DNA of 64,000 nt. Source: Linepithema humile (Eukaryota > Arthropoda > Insecta > Hymenoptera > Formicidae). The notes beneath the pieces were generated by a model, which did not search any database, had not been told where the DNA came from, and saw nothing but the letters and a program-made list of their open reading frames with translations. Position 1 is the first letter of the stretch. Each line of letters opens with the position of its first letter. Below, in pieces: positions 24,773 to 36,200 of the stretch. A program made the translations under genes and the position numbers. The stretch is taken from NCBI RefSeq assembly GCF_040581485.1, contig NC_090128.1, positions 41,818,931-41,882,930 on the forward strand, written 5' to 3'.

Positions 24773-25542
24773 TCCTCCTCCTCAACCACCATTATAACCT
24801 CCCTGTCCCCCTAAGGGGGGCAGATAGAAGCAGAGCCTCCCTGGACGATCCGGGGAGGACTCTTGCTAGAAAGGGCCTCATTAGCCCTTTCACATAGGGC
24901 AACCAGCGGAGGAGAGGAAGAATACAACCTGGAATTTCTGGGATTGTACCTCTCCTCCGAATTAATAATGGGCAGTAACAGCCGAAGGAGGGAGGATAAT
25001 CTCTCTCCCTCGGAGCTCACACAGGGCAGTGGCCGGGGGGGAGGAAAGTACCAGCAATTGTTGGAATTATACCTCTCCTCCGGCGTGTGGGAGGACTTTC
25101 TCTCCCACAGAGAATGGCCAGAGAGAGAATGCCGAGTTTGTCGGCACCACACATCTTCTCTCTGGCGGGGGGTCAGCTGGGAGCGGGGGCTCCCGGCTGA
25201 CCTCAGCCCCCCACCAATCACGGGAGGGCGGGGAAAGGCCGAGATAGCCCGGTCTTTCCCGGTAAAAGATGGCAACTACAAGGGAAGGGGGACTTGAGAC
25301 CCCCCTTCCCCCGAGATGAGACCGATAAACGGTCAAGACCGAGGGAGGGTGAGATGAATGCCGCTGGCGATGCCTCACCCTCCCTCCTTATGGTCTAGGA
25401 AGGCTATCGGCAGGGGTTTTAGTGGGTATGCCTGGGACATCTTCCCAGGAGAATCCCACATAACCCACGGGACTCCCCCCGGATCTCGTGGGTATCCATA
25501 AAGGATTTCCCCTGCCTCATCAAAAAAAAAAAAAAAAAAAAA
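24773..25542 (+). other. LINE 3' UTR and A-tail
   Basis: GC-rich and purine-rich non-coding sequence. The motif GAATTNTACCTCTCCTCC-like recurs near 24942 and 25065, a partial internal duplication. It ends in an A-run of about 21. Confidence 0.7.
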
Positions 25543-25558
25543 AGGTACATATACTATT

Positions 25559-26990
25559 CAATAAATTAATTGGAATTGTAAAAAAGATTGTTTCTTTTGC
25601 ATTTATGTTTTTATATTTCTTTTATTCAATGTACGGTAATATTTTCAACTTTACGTCTGCTTTTGTAAAATTGTTTGCAAAATAAACATTTCAAATTTAT
25701 GTTGATAACGCGTTTATTTTCACAGTATAAGAACATTACACTTGCTTGAAGAATATGTCAAAAAAATATATTTGCATCAAACTTTTCAAAAATACAAATT
25801 ATATACTATTAATTTAAATTTAATAATTAAATTCTGCAAATAAAAACAGTTCACAAGCACTATGTGCCACGCTATATTAAAAAATTTTCTCAACTTTTCA
25901 ATTATTATTATTATGCAGAATTTTAAAACAAGAATTGGTGAATAAGTATACATTTTTATTTATTACTTTTGAAGAAATTTTTAATAAATTCTTTTCGAGT
26001 ATCCAGGTAGAAATTTTGTCTGGAAACAATCAAGGCCCTATATATTTTTTGAAAAATATTTCTGGGATCCAGATGGAAAATCTAGCTAGGGCCTATAAAG
26101 TTTGGGACGCCTAAATCGAACAGGCTATCACTGAATTCTGGTCGGCCCTATATTACGCCCGGAATTTGTCCAGAAGATTTATCTGGAATTTTGCTAGGAC
26201 CTATAATTTTCCTAGATATTTGCTTGGTTTGAACTATAATAATTTCTATAATCCAGTCTGGTCCAAACTAAATCTAAATTTTTTTTCTAAAACATTCCCT
26301 GGAGTCCCAGCTGGGCCAATATACAATTAATTAATAATTAAACATATATATATATATATTATGTATTAATAAAAATAAACATTATTTATGTAGCAAAGAA
26401 AATATTACTATTTGTCTCAACAATCCAGCCTATTTCTTATATAAAACACTCCTAAGCCAGAGCTATGGGCGGCTCGGCCGCCAGCGGCCGGGCGGTAATG
26501 GATGATCAAAAAGCGTGGTCTCGGGAATCGGCCCGAAATGTGCAACTAATTCCGAGCGCTGTTCAAGATTAATAATTTATACTTTAAACTTTGCTATCAA
26601 AGTTAGCATAATTTACTACATTAATGTTAAATGATGACTTTTGTAATTATTTAATATTGATGTGGTGAATGTTAAATAATGAAGAATGTTAAATAATGAC
26701 TACAGTTATTATTTAGTATTCACCAGGGTCATTAATGTCGCACATCCGTCTCTCGTTTTTCGTCACCGCATATCTAAAATTTTCTTTCCTTTCTCGTTCT
26801 CACAGTTTCAAAAGAAAACAAGATTTGGAATCATTAAATACTGTAGAAGTGGCATACATCATATATATGTATATTTTTTCAAACATTTATATATTAACTT
26901 AATCTGTGTATTTAAAAACAGGCATTTCTTAAACTCCAATAGCACTTACTTCAAATCATCATATATTTTATATTTTTAATTTTCGGACTT
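25559..26990. other. AT-rich stretch with decayed repeats, no gene seen
   Basis: No supported coding sequence. At 26000-26330 the words GGCCCTATA, TCTGGAATTT and TCCAG recur in diverged form, suggesting an old element or degenerate tandem repeat. A (TA)n run lies at about 26344-26360. Confidence 0.45.
26515..26566. repeat. Remnant of the CAGTGCTCGG hAT-like MITE end
   Basis: GTCTCGGGAATCGGCCCGAA through ACTAATTCCGAGCGCTG resembles the right end of the elements at 29763-30484 and 42680-43388 (ACTAATTCCGAGCACTG). It is diverged, and the other end was not found. Confidence 0.5.
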
Positions 26991-26999
26991 TTTGCCAGA

Positions 27000-27810
27000 G
27001 GAAACTTTAATCAGCACCACCTAAACTAAAACATATTTCAATTTCAGCCAATTTGATCAAACCCACTTTTTTCATATCAAATGTCCGAGGTCCTTTATAA
27101 TTGTGTCCATCTTTTATGATATTAAATATGAATGTAATTCGGTATCCATTTTTTAAAAGAATTCTCACTATCTCTGTTAAATTCTTTTGGTGGGATTAAA
27201 TGGTGGGTGAGATAGTGAGATGGCTTTATCTTTATTGAACTCATAATCACGCTTCTTTTTACGTAATCAAATGTTGACAAAAGAAAATTAAAAATCTCCC
27301 CGAAAATGGGTTTTTTTATATCAGTCAAACACAATGCATCCATCCTTGACAATCAATTCCACATCCAGAAAATTCAAATGGCCTCCCTCATCTATTTCTA
27401 TTGTCAATTGTATTCTTTCATGATATGAATTGAAAATCTGTAACATTTGATCCATATAATTTCTCGGAGCAGCTAGAATTATGTCGTCCACACATCTGAG
27501 ATAAAACGGTGGATGAAATGTGAGCTTATTTATCATTCCCTCCTTTATGTCACATAGAGTCATAACAGTGTCAGCGATGATGGGTGAGAGAGAACAGCCC
27601 GTAAAACTTCCAAAAAGTTTGATTATAAATGTTACCGTCAAATATAAAATATGTGGAACTTAATATAAATCTAATGGCGCATGTAAATTCATCTTGAGAA
27701 AATGTTGTGTTTTTGAAAATAAGATTCCAATTTTTTTGATACCAGAAATTGCTAGTTCAGTCGGAACATTAGTGAATAATGACATCACATCGATATTTGA
27801 CTACAATGAC
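27000..27810 (-). mobile_element. Penelope-like element reverse transcriptase fragment
   Basis: On the minus strand DVMSLFTNVPTELAI (near 27800) leads into FGSFTGCSLSPIIADTVM, then LRCVDDIILAAPRNYMDQ and HLNFLDVELIVKDG. The order and spacing fit Penelope-like RT; the usual YVDD is CVDD. At least two frame changes are needed (about 27640-27660 and 27320-27350). A degenerate continuation reaches about 27000 (KNGYRITFIFNII). No GIY-YIG endonuclease was recognised. Confidence 0.75.
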
Positions 27811-28046
27811 ACTACATTTTTAGTTTAATTCTATCACAACAATACACAAAAACATTGTTAGTTAAAAATTTTATTTTTATGTGTCCATTATACTTGAATC
27901 GGCCGAAATTGTTAGAAACTAAAAAATCAATCAGTTCTACCCCAATAAATAATCGAAAAATCTCCAAAAATAATTTTTATTATTTTTGCAGTACTATAAG
28001 TGTTATTACCTAACATTTTAAACAAAAAATGAAAAATTTTCTTTAA

Positions 28047-28357
28047 CCCCTTGACCTACACGCTTTCTTCCAATTGCTCGGGCCATAGTAAACAGGAAGG
28101 TTGGTCGCGCGTCGAGCCATTCAGCTGCTCAGCCGTGTGCCTGAACTTACGCAAAATGTATGCTTCTTATGACATGTATATTTCGGCGCCACGAGTCAGA
28201 CTCGTGTTGTTCTCGTTTGTCCCGAATAACACGCCACGAGCCAGGCTCGTCTTGTTTACATTTGGTCCGAACGAAGTACCACGAGTCAGACTCGTGCTTA
28301 TTGCTTAGGGACCAAATTCCTTACCACGAGTCTCACTCGTGGTTGTAGGTCAAAGGG
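28047..28357. mobile_element. piggyBac-type MITE flanked by TTAA
   Basis: The 311-bp element starts CCCCTTGACCTACA and ends TGTAGGTCAAAGGG (near-perfect 14-bp inverted repeats) and is flanked by TTAA at 28043-28046 and 28358-28361. CCC termini and a TTAA target are the piggyBac signature. It has no transposase and carries a 45-bp tandem palindrome array. Confidence 0.85.
28189..28342. repeat. Four palindromes at exact 45-bp spacing
   Basis: Palindromic cores start at 28189, 28234, 28279 and 28324. Units 1 and 3 read CCACGAGTCAGACTCGTG, unit 2 CCACGAGCCAGGCTCGTC and unit 4 CCACGAGTCTCACTCGTGG. The 27-bp spacers between them are diverged. Confidence 0.9.
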
Positions 28358-28361
28358 TTAA

Positions 28362-28946
28362 TGAAAATACCGACATTAACATTATTCAAAGCATATCACG
28401 GTTATACGATCAGATTCGGAAAATAAAAAAAATTAAAATCCGCTGAAGGCACACACATTTGATAGCAGTTTCAAGATTTAAAATGATTCACTCCGAATTA
28501 AAATACGATGATTTCTCATGGAGTTACAATGCTTTAAAAATTGTTGTATTTAAACAATTTTTCTTGATTTCTTAATTGTTGTTTATAGAGAATTTTGTAT
28601 TTATATTATTAAACAATTTAGTCTTATATAATAAATATTTACTAATAAATAATATTAAATAAAAAAATTATAATACAACCAATAAATTTCAATTAGACAT
28701 ATTTTACTTACGTTACAAAACTAAAAAATGGAATTATTAAATGTATGTACATACGGTTACAAAAATGACTTAATACATGAACTAGCAGGTGTGAATTTCA
28801 CAAACCAATTCTAATGTGCCGTGACCCGCCTTGACAAATTCATAATTAAGGCAATCCTGTGTCAATGTGTACAGCGGAAACGATACTATATTCGTAAGTT
28901 TAAAGTCCCCCAAACTTGACGAAATGGCTAATCACGTCAACTTGCT
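28362..28946 (+). other. Upstream region of FAS copy C, no gene seen
   Basis: AT-rich non-coding sequence between the piggyBac MITE and the predicted core promoter. No binding site can be named from sequence alone. Confidence 0.4.
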
Positions 28947-28982
28947 TATAAAAACTGTGCTTCAGCGCTTCATCGCCCAGTC
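28947..28982 (+). promoter_or_regulatory. Predicted core promoter of FAS copy C
   Basis: TATAAAA at 28947-28953 is followed about 31 bp later by CAGTC (28978-28982), an initiator-like site at the spacing expected for a TATA promoter. The FAS start codon follows at 29134, with a possible small 5' UTR intron (GATAAGT near 29075, TTAG near 29107). Confidence 0.5.
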
Positions 28983-29133
28983 TTCAACGATATTCAACAT
29001 TACAGTAACACAGTGCATTTTCAAATCCAAATATCATAAAAAGACATCGCAACAAGTAAAAGTAAATAAAATAAGATAAGTATATTTGCATCTAATTTTC
29101 TGCATTAGTATATCCAATAAAACAATTAAAATT

Positions 29134-29734
29134 ATGGGTACCGAAGAAACATATCAATCGTACATTAATACCGAATTCAGTGACGAAATTGTTATTTCTG
29201 GTATCGCTGGTAGATTCCCAGGCTCAGACAATATAAAACAATTACAAGAAAATCTATTCAACAAAATTAATCTTCTTAAAGCAAATCATTCTCGATGGAA
29301 TATAGGTAATTAATTTATAAATTATAGTTCTGTATTTATATTTAACTGAGATTAATGGTTTTTCATTTGTCATTAATTACAGTAGATAATTCAACATTTC
29401 AAAGACATACTTTAAACTATAGGTTTACAATAATAAATATACAAAACACAAAACAGTTACAATTTACAAATATATATTTGATAGAGCATTCAAACTTACC
29501 AACTCGCATGGGAACAATTAATAATCTGGAAAAGTTTGATGCTGATTTTTTTGATATATCTTTCAAACAAGCAAATATACTTGATCCTATGATAAGAATG
29601 TTACTGGAACACACTTACGAAGCAATTGTCGATGCAGGGATCAATCCAAAACAATTACGAGGAAAAAATACTGCAGTAATTATAGGGACGAGTTTCCTTG
29701 AATCACAAGAGACATTTTTGTATAAAAATTACAG
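29134..29734 (+). pseudogene. FAS copy C: first two exons (KS N-terminus) only
   Basis: ATG 29134 opens exon 1 (29134-29305), MGTEETYQSYINTEFSDEIV then ISGIAGRFPGSDNIKQLQ, the start of an animal FAS KS domain. Exon 2 (29383-29734, phase-compatible) has RMGTINNLEKFDADFF, ILDPMIRMLLEHTYEAIVDA and AVIIGTSFLESQETF, and ends at donor GTGAAG. The next KS exon with the active-site Cys is not found downstream; a hAT-like MITE begins 28 bp after the donor. It is the only FAS start codon in the window. It could be the displaced 5' end of copy B (which starts mid-KS on the opposite strand) or a third truncated copy. Confidence 0.8.
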
Positions 29735-29762
29735 GTGAAGCAAATCATTGATTGATATAGAT

Positions 29763-30484
29763 CAGTGCTCGGAATTAGTCTGAACATTTCAGCCGATTTC
29801 CGTGGTATACGCCTCCTTTCCTCTCCTTACCGCGCGCGCCGCAGCCGCTAGGGCCAGCGCCGCCGAGCGTTAGGAGCGACACTATCTGATTATGAGTGGG
29901 TTCTTTTCCCTATTTATTAAAATTTTAAAAAATGTATTAAAATTTATTAAAAATAAATTTTTTATTTTTAAATTTATTAAGTGGAAATATTTCAATAGAT
30001 TTCCACGTCACCCATGAGATACTAATGCTGACGCGTTTTTTTTTAAATGGTTTCCCCCGTAGACCTATTCCACTAAAAATAAAAATAAATTCTTAATTTA
30101 AAAAAAAATATATATGTAAAAGAGATTTTCTTAATTAGATTTTCTTAGCCTTTTATGAGAATGAACAATTGATGCAATAATGTAGATAAAAACCACTTTT
30201 TAAAAAACGTGTTAGTATTAGTACCTCATGGGTGACGTAGAAATCTATTGAAATATTTCCACTTAATAAATTTAAAAAAAAATTTATTTTTAATAAATTT
30301 TAATAAATTTTTTTAAATTTTAATAAATAGGGAGAAGAACCTACTCATAGAACCTAATCAGATAGTGCCGCTCCTAACGCTCGGCGGCGCTGGCCCTAGC
30401 GGCTGCGGCGCGCGCGGTAAGGAGAGGAAAGGAGGCGTATACCACGGAAATCGGCTGAAATGTTCAGACTAATTCCGAGCACTG
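29763..30484. mobile_element. 722-bp hAT-like MITE with GC-rich ends (copy 1)
   Basis: It begins CAGTGCTCGGAATTAGTCTG and ends in the inverted form ACTAATTCCGAGCACTG; GC-rich inverted ends of about 120 bp surround an AT-rich middle. It is the same family as 42680-43388, in reverse orientation. An 8-bp TSD is not clear here (ATATAGAT against ATATACAC), perhaps because another element inserted at the right edge. Confidence 0.8.
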
Positions 30485-30489
30485 ATATA

Positions 30490-31242
30490 CACTCACCCGA
30501 AAAAAAAGCGGTACACTGAAAATGTGGGAAAAATTCATCAAATTTCAACTGACGATAACTTCGTAAATAATAAAGATAGAAAGTTCTATAAAATATGGAA
30601 ATGAAGCTAAAAATCTCTACTTTAAGAATCAATTTATTTCAATGTTGCAAAATAAATTTATTGAAAATGGCGGATGACAAAGCGCGAGCATGCAAAATTG
30701 AAAAATAATGGTTCGAGTTTGCGACGGTGCACGGTATAAACAAAAAATTGTAGCTTATTGGGATCAAAAGCGTACGAAAGTACAGAGTCTCCTCTTTAAA
30801 ATGCTTTTTTATGCATCTTGATACGATGATTTTTCGCTGAGAGATTCGCATTTGAAGTAAGAATCTGCCTTTTTCTTCAAATGCGAATCTCTCGGCGAAA
30901 AATCATCGTATCAAGATGCATAAAAAAGCATTTTAAAGAGGAGACTCTGTACTTTCGTACGCTTTTGATCCCAATAAGCTACAATTTTTTGTTTATACCG
31001 TGCACCGTCGCAAACTCGAACCATTATTTTTCAATTTTGCATGCTCGCGCTTTGTCATCCGCCATTTTCAATAAATTTATTTTGCAACATTGAAATAAAT
31101 TGATTCTTAAAGTAGAGATTTTTAGCTTCATTTCCATATTTTATAGAACTTTCTATCTTTATTATTTACGAAGTTATCGTCAGTTGAAATTTGATGAATT
31201 TTTCCCACATTTTCAGTGTACCGCTTTTTTTTCGGGTGAGTG
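30490..31242. mobile_element. 753-bp near-perfect palindrome with TA flanks
   Basis: Starts CACTCACCCGAAAAAAAAGC and ends with its complement; arms of about 368 bp around a 17-bp loop at 30858-30874. TA flanks both sides (30488-30489 and 31243-31244), as for Tc1/mariner-type insertions. The same 70-codon reading frame appears in both arms, but it resembles no transposase. Confidence 0.85.
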
Positions 31243-31380
31243 TATGTATAATAAAATATTTTTGGACAGAAAAACTCTATATTTTAAACAATTTTATATT
31301 AAAAATAAATTTAATGAATAATTTAATTAAATATATATACACTTATTATTTGGATAAATTAGTATGTTATATTTTACCCG

Positions 31381-31424
<44 letters not shown>

Positions 31425-31769
31425 TATTCTTTTTATAATACATTTATTATTTAAATAAAATAAAAATCAATATTTTGCTCAAATTAAAATAAATGTAAAT
31501 ATATATAATAATATATAATATATATATAAATTATATATAAGTAGGTTATCATAAAATCTTTCTATTTCTCTTTCTCTCTCTCTCTCTCTCTCTCTTCTTT
31601 TTCTTCTTTAAATTTAGTTTTTAAATTTTATAAACGTTGTACATTAGATCTAACGGTGTCTTTAAAAACTTAATAAAAATTCGTGGGAGAGTTTGAGAAT
31701 CAACATGAGTAAGATAAATTAAAGTCTGGAAAAAGTAAGAATATTAAATTTTTCTTTTATTTATTTTAA
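31243..31769. other. AT-rich spacer with two microsatellites
   Basis: Holds (TA)n at 31384-31422 and (CT)n at about 31571-31594. No gene was seen. Confidence 0.6.
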
Positions 31770-32772
31770 TGTGTTGTTGTACATCAAGAAATAACAAAAA
31801 CAAAGCACATCATAAAAATTAAGTGCTTAATTAGTATGCAGTATGAAGATTTCTTTGATTGCAATAATATCAAGATATGAAAAAACCAGCTTTTGTGACA
31901 TATAGAAATGGGTTATATAAAGAAAGATAAGTACATTATTATATATCCGTGATTGATTAATATATTACAATTAATTTAAATTATTGGTCAATTTCTTATG
32001 ACTTGCAACTTAATTACGATTCTATTGTAGAAAAAGTTATATAGTTATATAGTAAATTGGTGGTAAGATATTACGCGAGAGAAAACATGATCGACGTGGT
32101 TTTCATTCTGATAATAATACGAAACTACAAACTTTTGCCAATTTTTTTCGTATATGTAGAATTGTTTATTAATTTTTTTATCATAATAATTTGTTTATTG
32201 TAAAAGCTCAACAGACATACAATTCAGATATTTTCTAACAAATTAATAAAATACTTTGTTTGCAAATGCAGTTTATCATCATACTAAAAAAGTATTATCT
32301 AATATTTAATTTGAATTGACAATTTACATAATATTAAAAAATTTTATTTAAGAATTAAAAATAAAAAAAAAAAAAAGATAAAAAAAATAAAGATGTCTCT
32401 AATATATTATTCAAAACATCCAATAGAATATACATCAAATAACATTCATAAAATAACGCTACACAAGCCAACGTTGTAGTTGCATAAATAAATTAGGCCG
32501 GTATTCATAGTCAGATCATATATTTAAGGGTCTGGTTCTTTCTTAATATTCCTTCATTTTCTTCACGCTCTCTTACTTTTCTCTCTCTTTCCCTCTCTTT
32601 TTCACTTATACTCACTCTCTCTCTCTCTCTCTCTTTCCTTTTTCTCTTCTCGTCTTCTATCTTGATGGAATACAAAATGTATTAATATACGTATTAATCA
32701 ATCAATTAATTGTAATATATTAATCAATTAATTAATATGTATTAATCAATCACGGATATATAATAATGTACT

Positions 32773-33242
32773 TGTTGGATATTGCAATTATTATAGACAT
32801 TTTTGTATGAGTAACCTCTCTATGTTATTTAGATTTCTATGGTAAAGTTTTAGTTTGAGAGGTTGGTAATATCGTTAATAGTTATGGCCGGAGCACAGAC
32901 TTTTGCATAAAGCATAACGCATAAGCATAAGGAAATTAATTGGTCCATTTCCTTATGCATTTGCTTATGCTTATATATAGACCAATCAATTTCCTTATGC
33001 TTATGCGTTATGCTTTATGTAAAAGCTTGTGCTCTCGGCTTTAGGTTGGTTTTTGTAACATGGTTCACACATATAGTACTTCCTTTTTTCTTTTTGCGTG
33101 TGTTCTGTGGTCACTTCCATTCTCTCTCTCATGTATAACGTTGACTTGTGTTTTTATAATAAATCTATAATTGAAACGCATAATCGGCAGGGCTTGCTTA
33201 TTTCATACACGAGATACTTACATTGATCGCAAAACTCTAACA
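32773..33242 (+). repeat. Copia-2 5' LTR, carrying a MITE
   Basis: 470 bp, that is 311 bp of LTR plus a 156-bp MITE and its 3-bp TSD. Outside the MITE it appears identical to the 3' LTR. Confidence 0.92.
32885..33040. mobile_element. 156-bp TTA MITE in Copia-2 5' LTR
   Basis: Starts TGGCCGGAGCACAGAC and ends GTGCTCTCGGCT; both halves share inverted GCATAAAGCATAACGCATAA blocks, so nearly all of it folds. TTA flanks at 32882-32884 and 33041-33043 fit a Harbinger-type TSD. It is absent from the 3' LTR. Confidence 0.9.
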
Positions 33243-33284
33243 GGTTTTGGGCCCAGTATTGAAGACAGCAGGAAAACGTGCAGC

Positions 33285-36200
33285 ATGGATACAAAGTACG
33301 CCATAACCAAACTAAATAATACGAACTATTTCGTATGGAAGTTCAAGATGCAATTACTCTTGACGAAGGAAGGTGTGTGGGAAACCGTTATAGCAGATCC
33401 ACCGAATCCTGAAACGGAAGCATGGAAAAAGAAAGATTCTCTTGCATATGCGACCATCGGATTGAATGTGGAAGATGAGCAATTGATACTTATTCGAAAC
33501 GCGAAAACTGCTAAATCTGCATGGGAGGCCCTGAAAACGTATCACGAGAAGAGCAACGCTAACAGTGTGGTTCGACTAATAAAGCGTCTTATGAATATGA
33601 AATTAGAAGAAGGCGCAGATCTGGAAATGCACGTCACACGCATAGCCGAAGCGTTTCAACAAATGAACGATATCGGTAAGGAACTAAAAACCGAAGATTG
33701 GCATGTCGCAGTTCTACTAGGTAGTTTACCAGAAAGTTATGATACTTTGGTGACAGCGTTATGGCCGGAGCACAGACTTTTGCATAAAGCATAACGCATA
33801 AGCATAAGGAAATTGATTGGTCCATTTCCTTATGCATTTGCTTATGCTTATATATAGACCAATCAATTTCCTTATGCTTATGCGTTATGCTTTATGTAAA
33901 AGCTTGTGCTCTCGGCTTTAGAGTCAAGAGAAACCAATTTGACAACGGCCGTAGTAGAGCAGCGTTTATTAGATGAATGGAACAAACGTAAGGATAAAAC
34001 TTCTAGTGAAACAAATGGCACGATGGCTTTACGTGTAAGTAGAAACGCGTCAATTAAAAATCGAGAGGACATCATATGCTTCTTCTGCAAGGAGAAAGGA
34101 CATCTTAAGCCTAAATGCCCGAAGTACAAAAAGTATTTGAAAGACAAGAAAGAAAAAGTAAAAGACAAAAGAAAAAGCAGTGACGGCAAGCAACAAGCAA
34201 ATTTAGTAGAAGCATCGGAGAAAAGCGATTTCCTATTTTTAACTTCAAGAATTAGCCATGGTTGGATAGTCGATTCAGGTGCGACATCACATGTTACATC
34301 TAATAAAAGTATGTTCACAGAATTTAACGAGAATCATCAGGAGAAGATCTTCGTGGCAAATGGTCAACGAGTGGCAGTTGAGGGAATCGGTACAGTACAA
34401 ATTCATGTAGTAAACAATGATGGAAAAAGGCGATCGATTAAGATTCAAAACGTCTTGTACGTACCCTCAATTAATGGAAGTTTGTTGTCGGTCTGTAAGC
34501 TTGTGGCAAATGGGTTCAATGTCAATTTTGTTTCCGATAAATATTGTAACATCATGTATCAAAATGTACAAATTGCTACAGCAATTTTACAAGACAACTT
34601 ATTCGTATTAAAAGAAGTTAATAAGGTACTATTAACTATTGATGGAGGTCATCCGAAGAATTGTATACACCAATGGCACAAATGGTGTGGACATCGTGAT
34701 TTGGAGATTGTAAAACGTTTATCTACAGATGAATATGTCAAAGGTGCTGACATTGTAAATTGTCCCATTAATGAGACGTGTGATACATGTCAACAAGGTA
34801 AAATGACACGAGTACCATTCCCAAAAGCGACCGAGAAACAATCTAAGGATGTTATGGACTTAGTCCATACAGACGTTTGCGGTCCCATGCAAACAATGAC
34901 ACCATCAAGAAAAAGGTACGTACTAACCTTTATTGATGACCACACTAAATTCTCCGTTGTTTACTTGTTGCAGCATAAATCAGAAGTGTTCAATAAACTA
35001 AAAGAATATATACAATTGGTCCAGACGATGTTTAATAAACGACCGAAGATAATTCGTTCTGATAGAGGTGGCGAGTATACTGGTAAAGAAGTCGTCAAAT
35101 ATTTGAACAAAAATGGTATACAAATTCAATACACCACAGCATATAGCCTGCAGCAGAATGGCGTGGCCGAGCATAAAAATAGAACGCTCATGGAAATGGC
35201 ACGCTGTATGATTATTGAATCAAAATTATATAATCGATTCTGGGGAGAAGCTGTAATGATGGCGAATTACATTCAAAATCGCTTACCGTGAAAGTCAGTT
35301 CAAGTCACTCCATATGAAGGGTGGTTTGGTCAAAAACCAAACATTCGTCATTTTAAGTCATTTGGATCAAAATGCTATGTCTACGTCCATACGGAAAAAC
35401 GTCGAAAATTAGATCCGAAAGCTATTTTGATGATTCTAGTCGGCTATGATGATAAATCAAAGGCATATCGATGTTACAATCCTTCAACACAAAAGGTAGT
35501 CATTAGCAGAGATGTGAAATTTCATATCAAAGAGGAGATCTCTGAGATTTACACAAGAACGATGTCATCGGATGGAGAACCGATAAATAAATCAGATCAA
35601 GATAAAGAGGATCATAACGATAAAGAGAATCATAACAATGAAGAGGATCATAGCGAAGAAGAGGATCTAGACACGACATATCATTCAGCCTATGGTGACG
35701 ACGAAACCACTAACATCGTTCCATTAAGACGATCGGAGCGAAGCACAAAGGGCATACCACCCAAGCGTCTGATAAACGAAATAAATGTCGTTCACGATGA
35801 AGTAAAGGAGCCAAAGAGCTACAACGAGGCTGTGACTAGTTCATTTAAGGATCAGTGGATTAAAGCAATGCAGGAGGAGATGGCATCTCTAAAGGATAAT
35901 CAGACATGGGAGCTATCGGAATTACCCCGTGATAGGAAGGCAATTGGCTGCAAATGGATTTACAAAGTGAAGCGTGGGGCGGATGGGAGTATCCGTCGCT
36001 TTAAGGCTCGACTGGTCGCACAAGGTTATTCACAGAAATATGGTGAAGATTATGACCAAGTCTTTGCACCAGTCGTGAAGCATTCAACGTTTCGCGTGTT
36101 ACTCTCACTGGCAGCAAGAAACAATATGGAAATATACCATATGGATGCCAAAACAGCGTTTCTAAATGGAACTATAAACGAAACAATATACATGAAGCAA

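Larger units (their letters stand above)
21258..25542 (+). mobile_element. R1-clade non-LTR retrotransposon (LINE), 5'-truncated
   Basis: A GC-rich 4.3-kb insert in AT-rich surroundings, flanked by the 16-bp direct repeat AGGTACATATACTATT (21242-21257 and 25543-25558) and ending in an A-tract (25522-25542). It begins inside ORF1 and contains the ORF1 C-terminus, ORF2 (endonuclease plus reverse transcriptase) and about 770 bp of 3' UTR. The CCHC knuckles, endonuclease-RT order and C-terminal CCHC fit the R1 clade. The target here is not rDNA. Confidence 0.92.

Noticed and set aside
21314..24792. Long minus-strand and alternate-frame ORFs across the LINE
   Set aside because: They are shadows of the GC-rich ORF1/ORF2; the frame with EN and RT motifs is the real one.
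21258..25542. GC-rich block as bacterial contamination or horizontal transfer
   Set aside because: It has LINE zinc knuckles, EN-RT order, an A-tail and a TSD matching both flanks, so it is an ordinary retrotransposon insert.
28189..28342. CRISPR-like array (four repeats at 45-bp spacing)
   Set aside because: Only four palindromic units in a eukaryotic piggyBac-type MITE, with related spacers and no cas genes.
28867..29079. 70-codon ORF upstream of FAS copy C
   Set aside because: It overlaps the predicted TATA box and 5' UTR and has no protein-like features.
30639..31093. Identical 70-codon ORFs on both strands
   Set aside because: They result from the palindrome at 30490-31242; no recognisable protein family.
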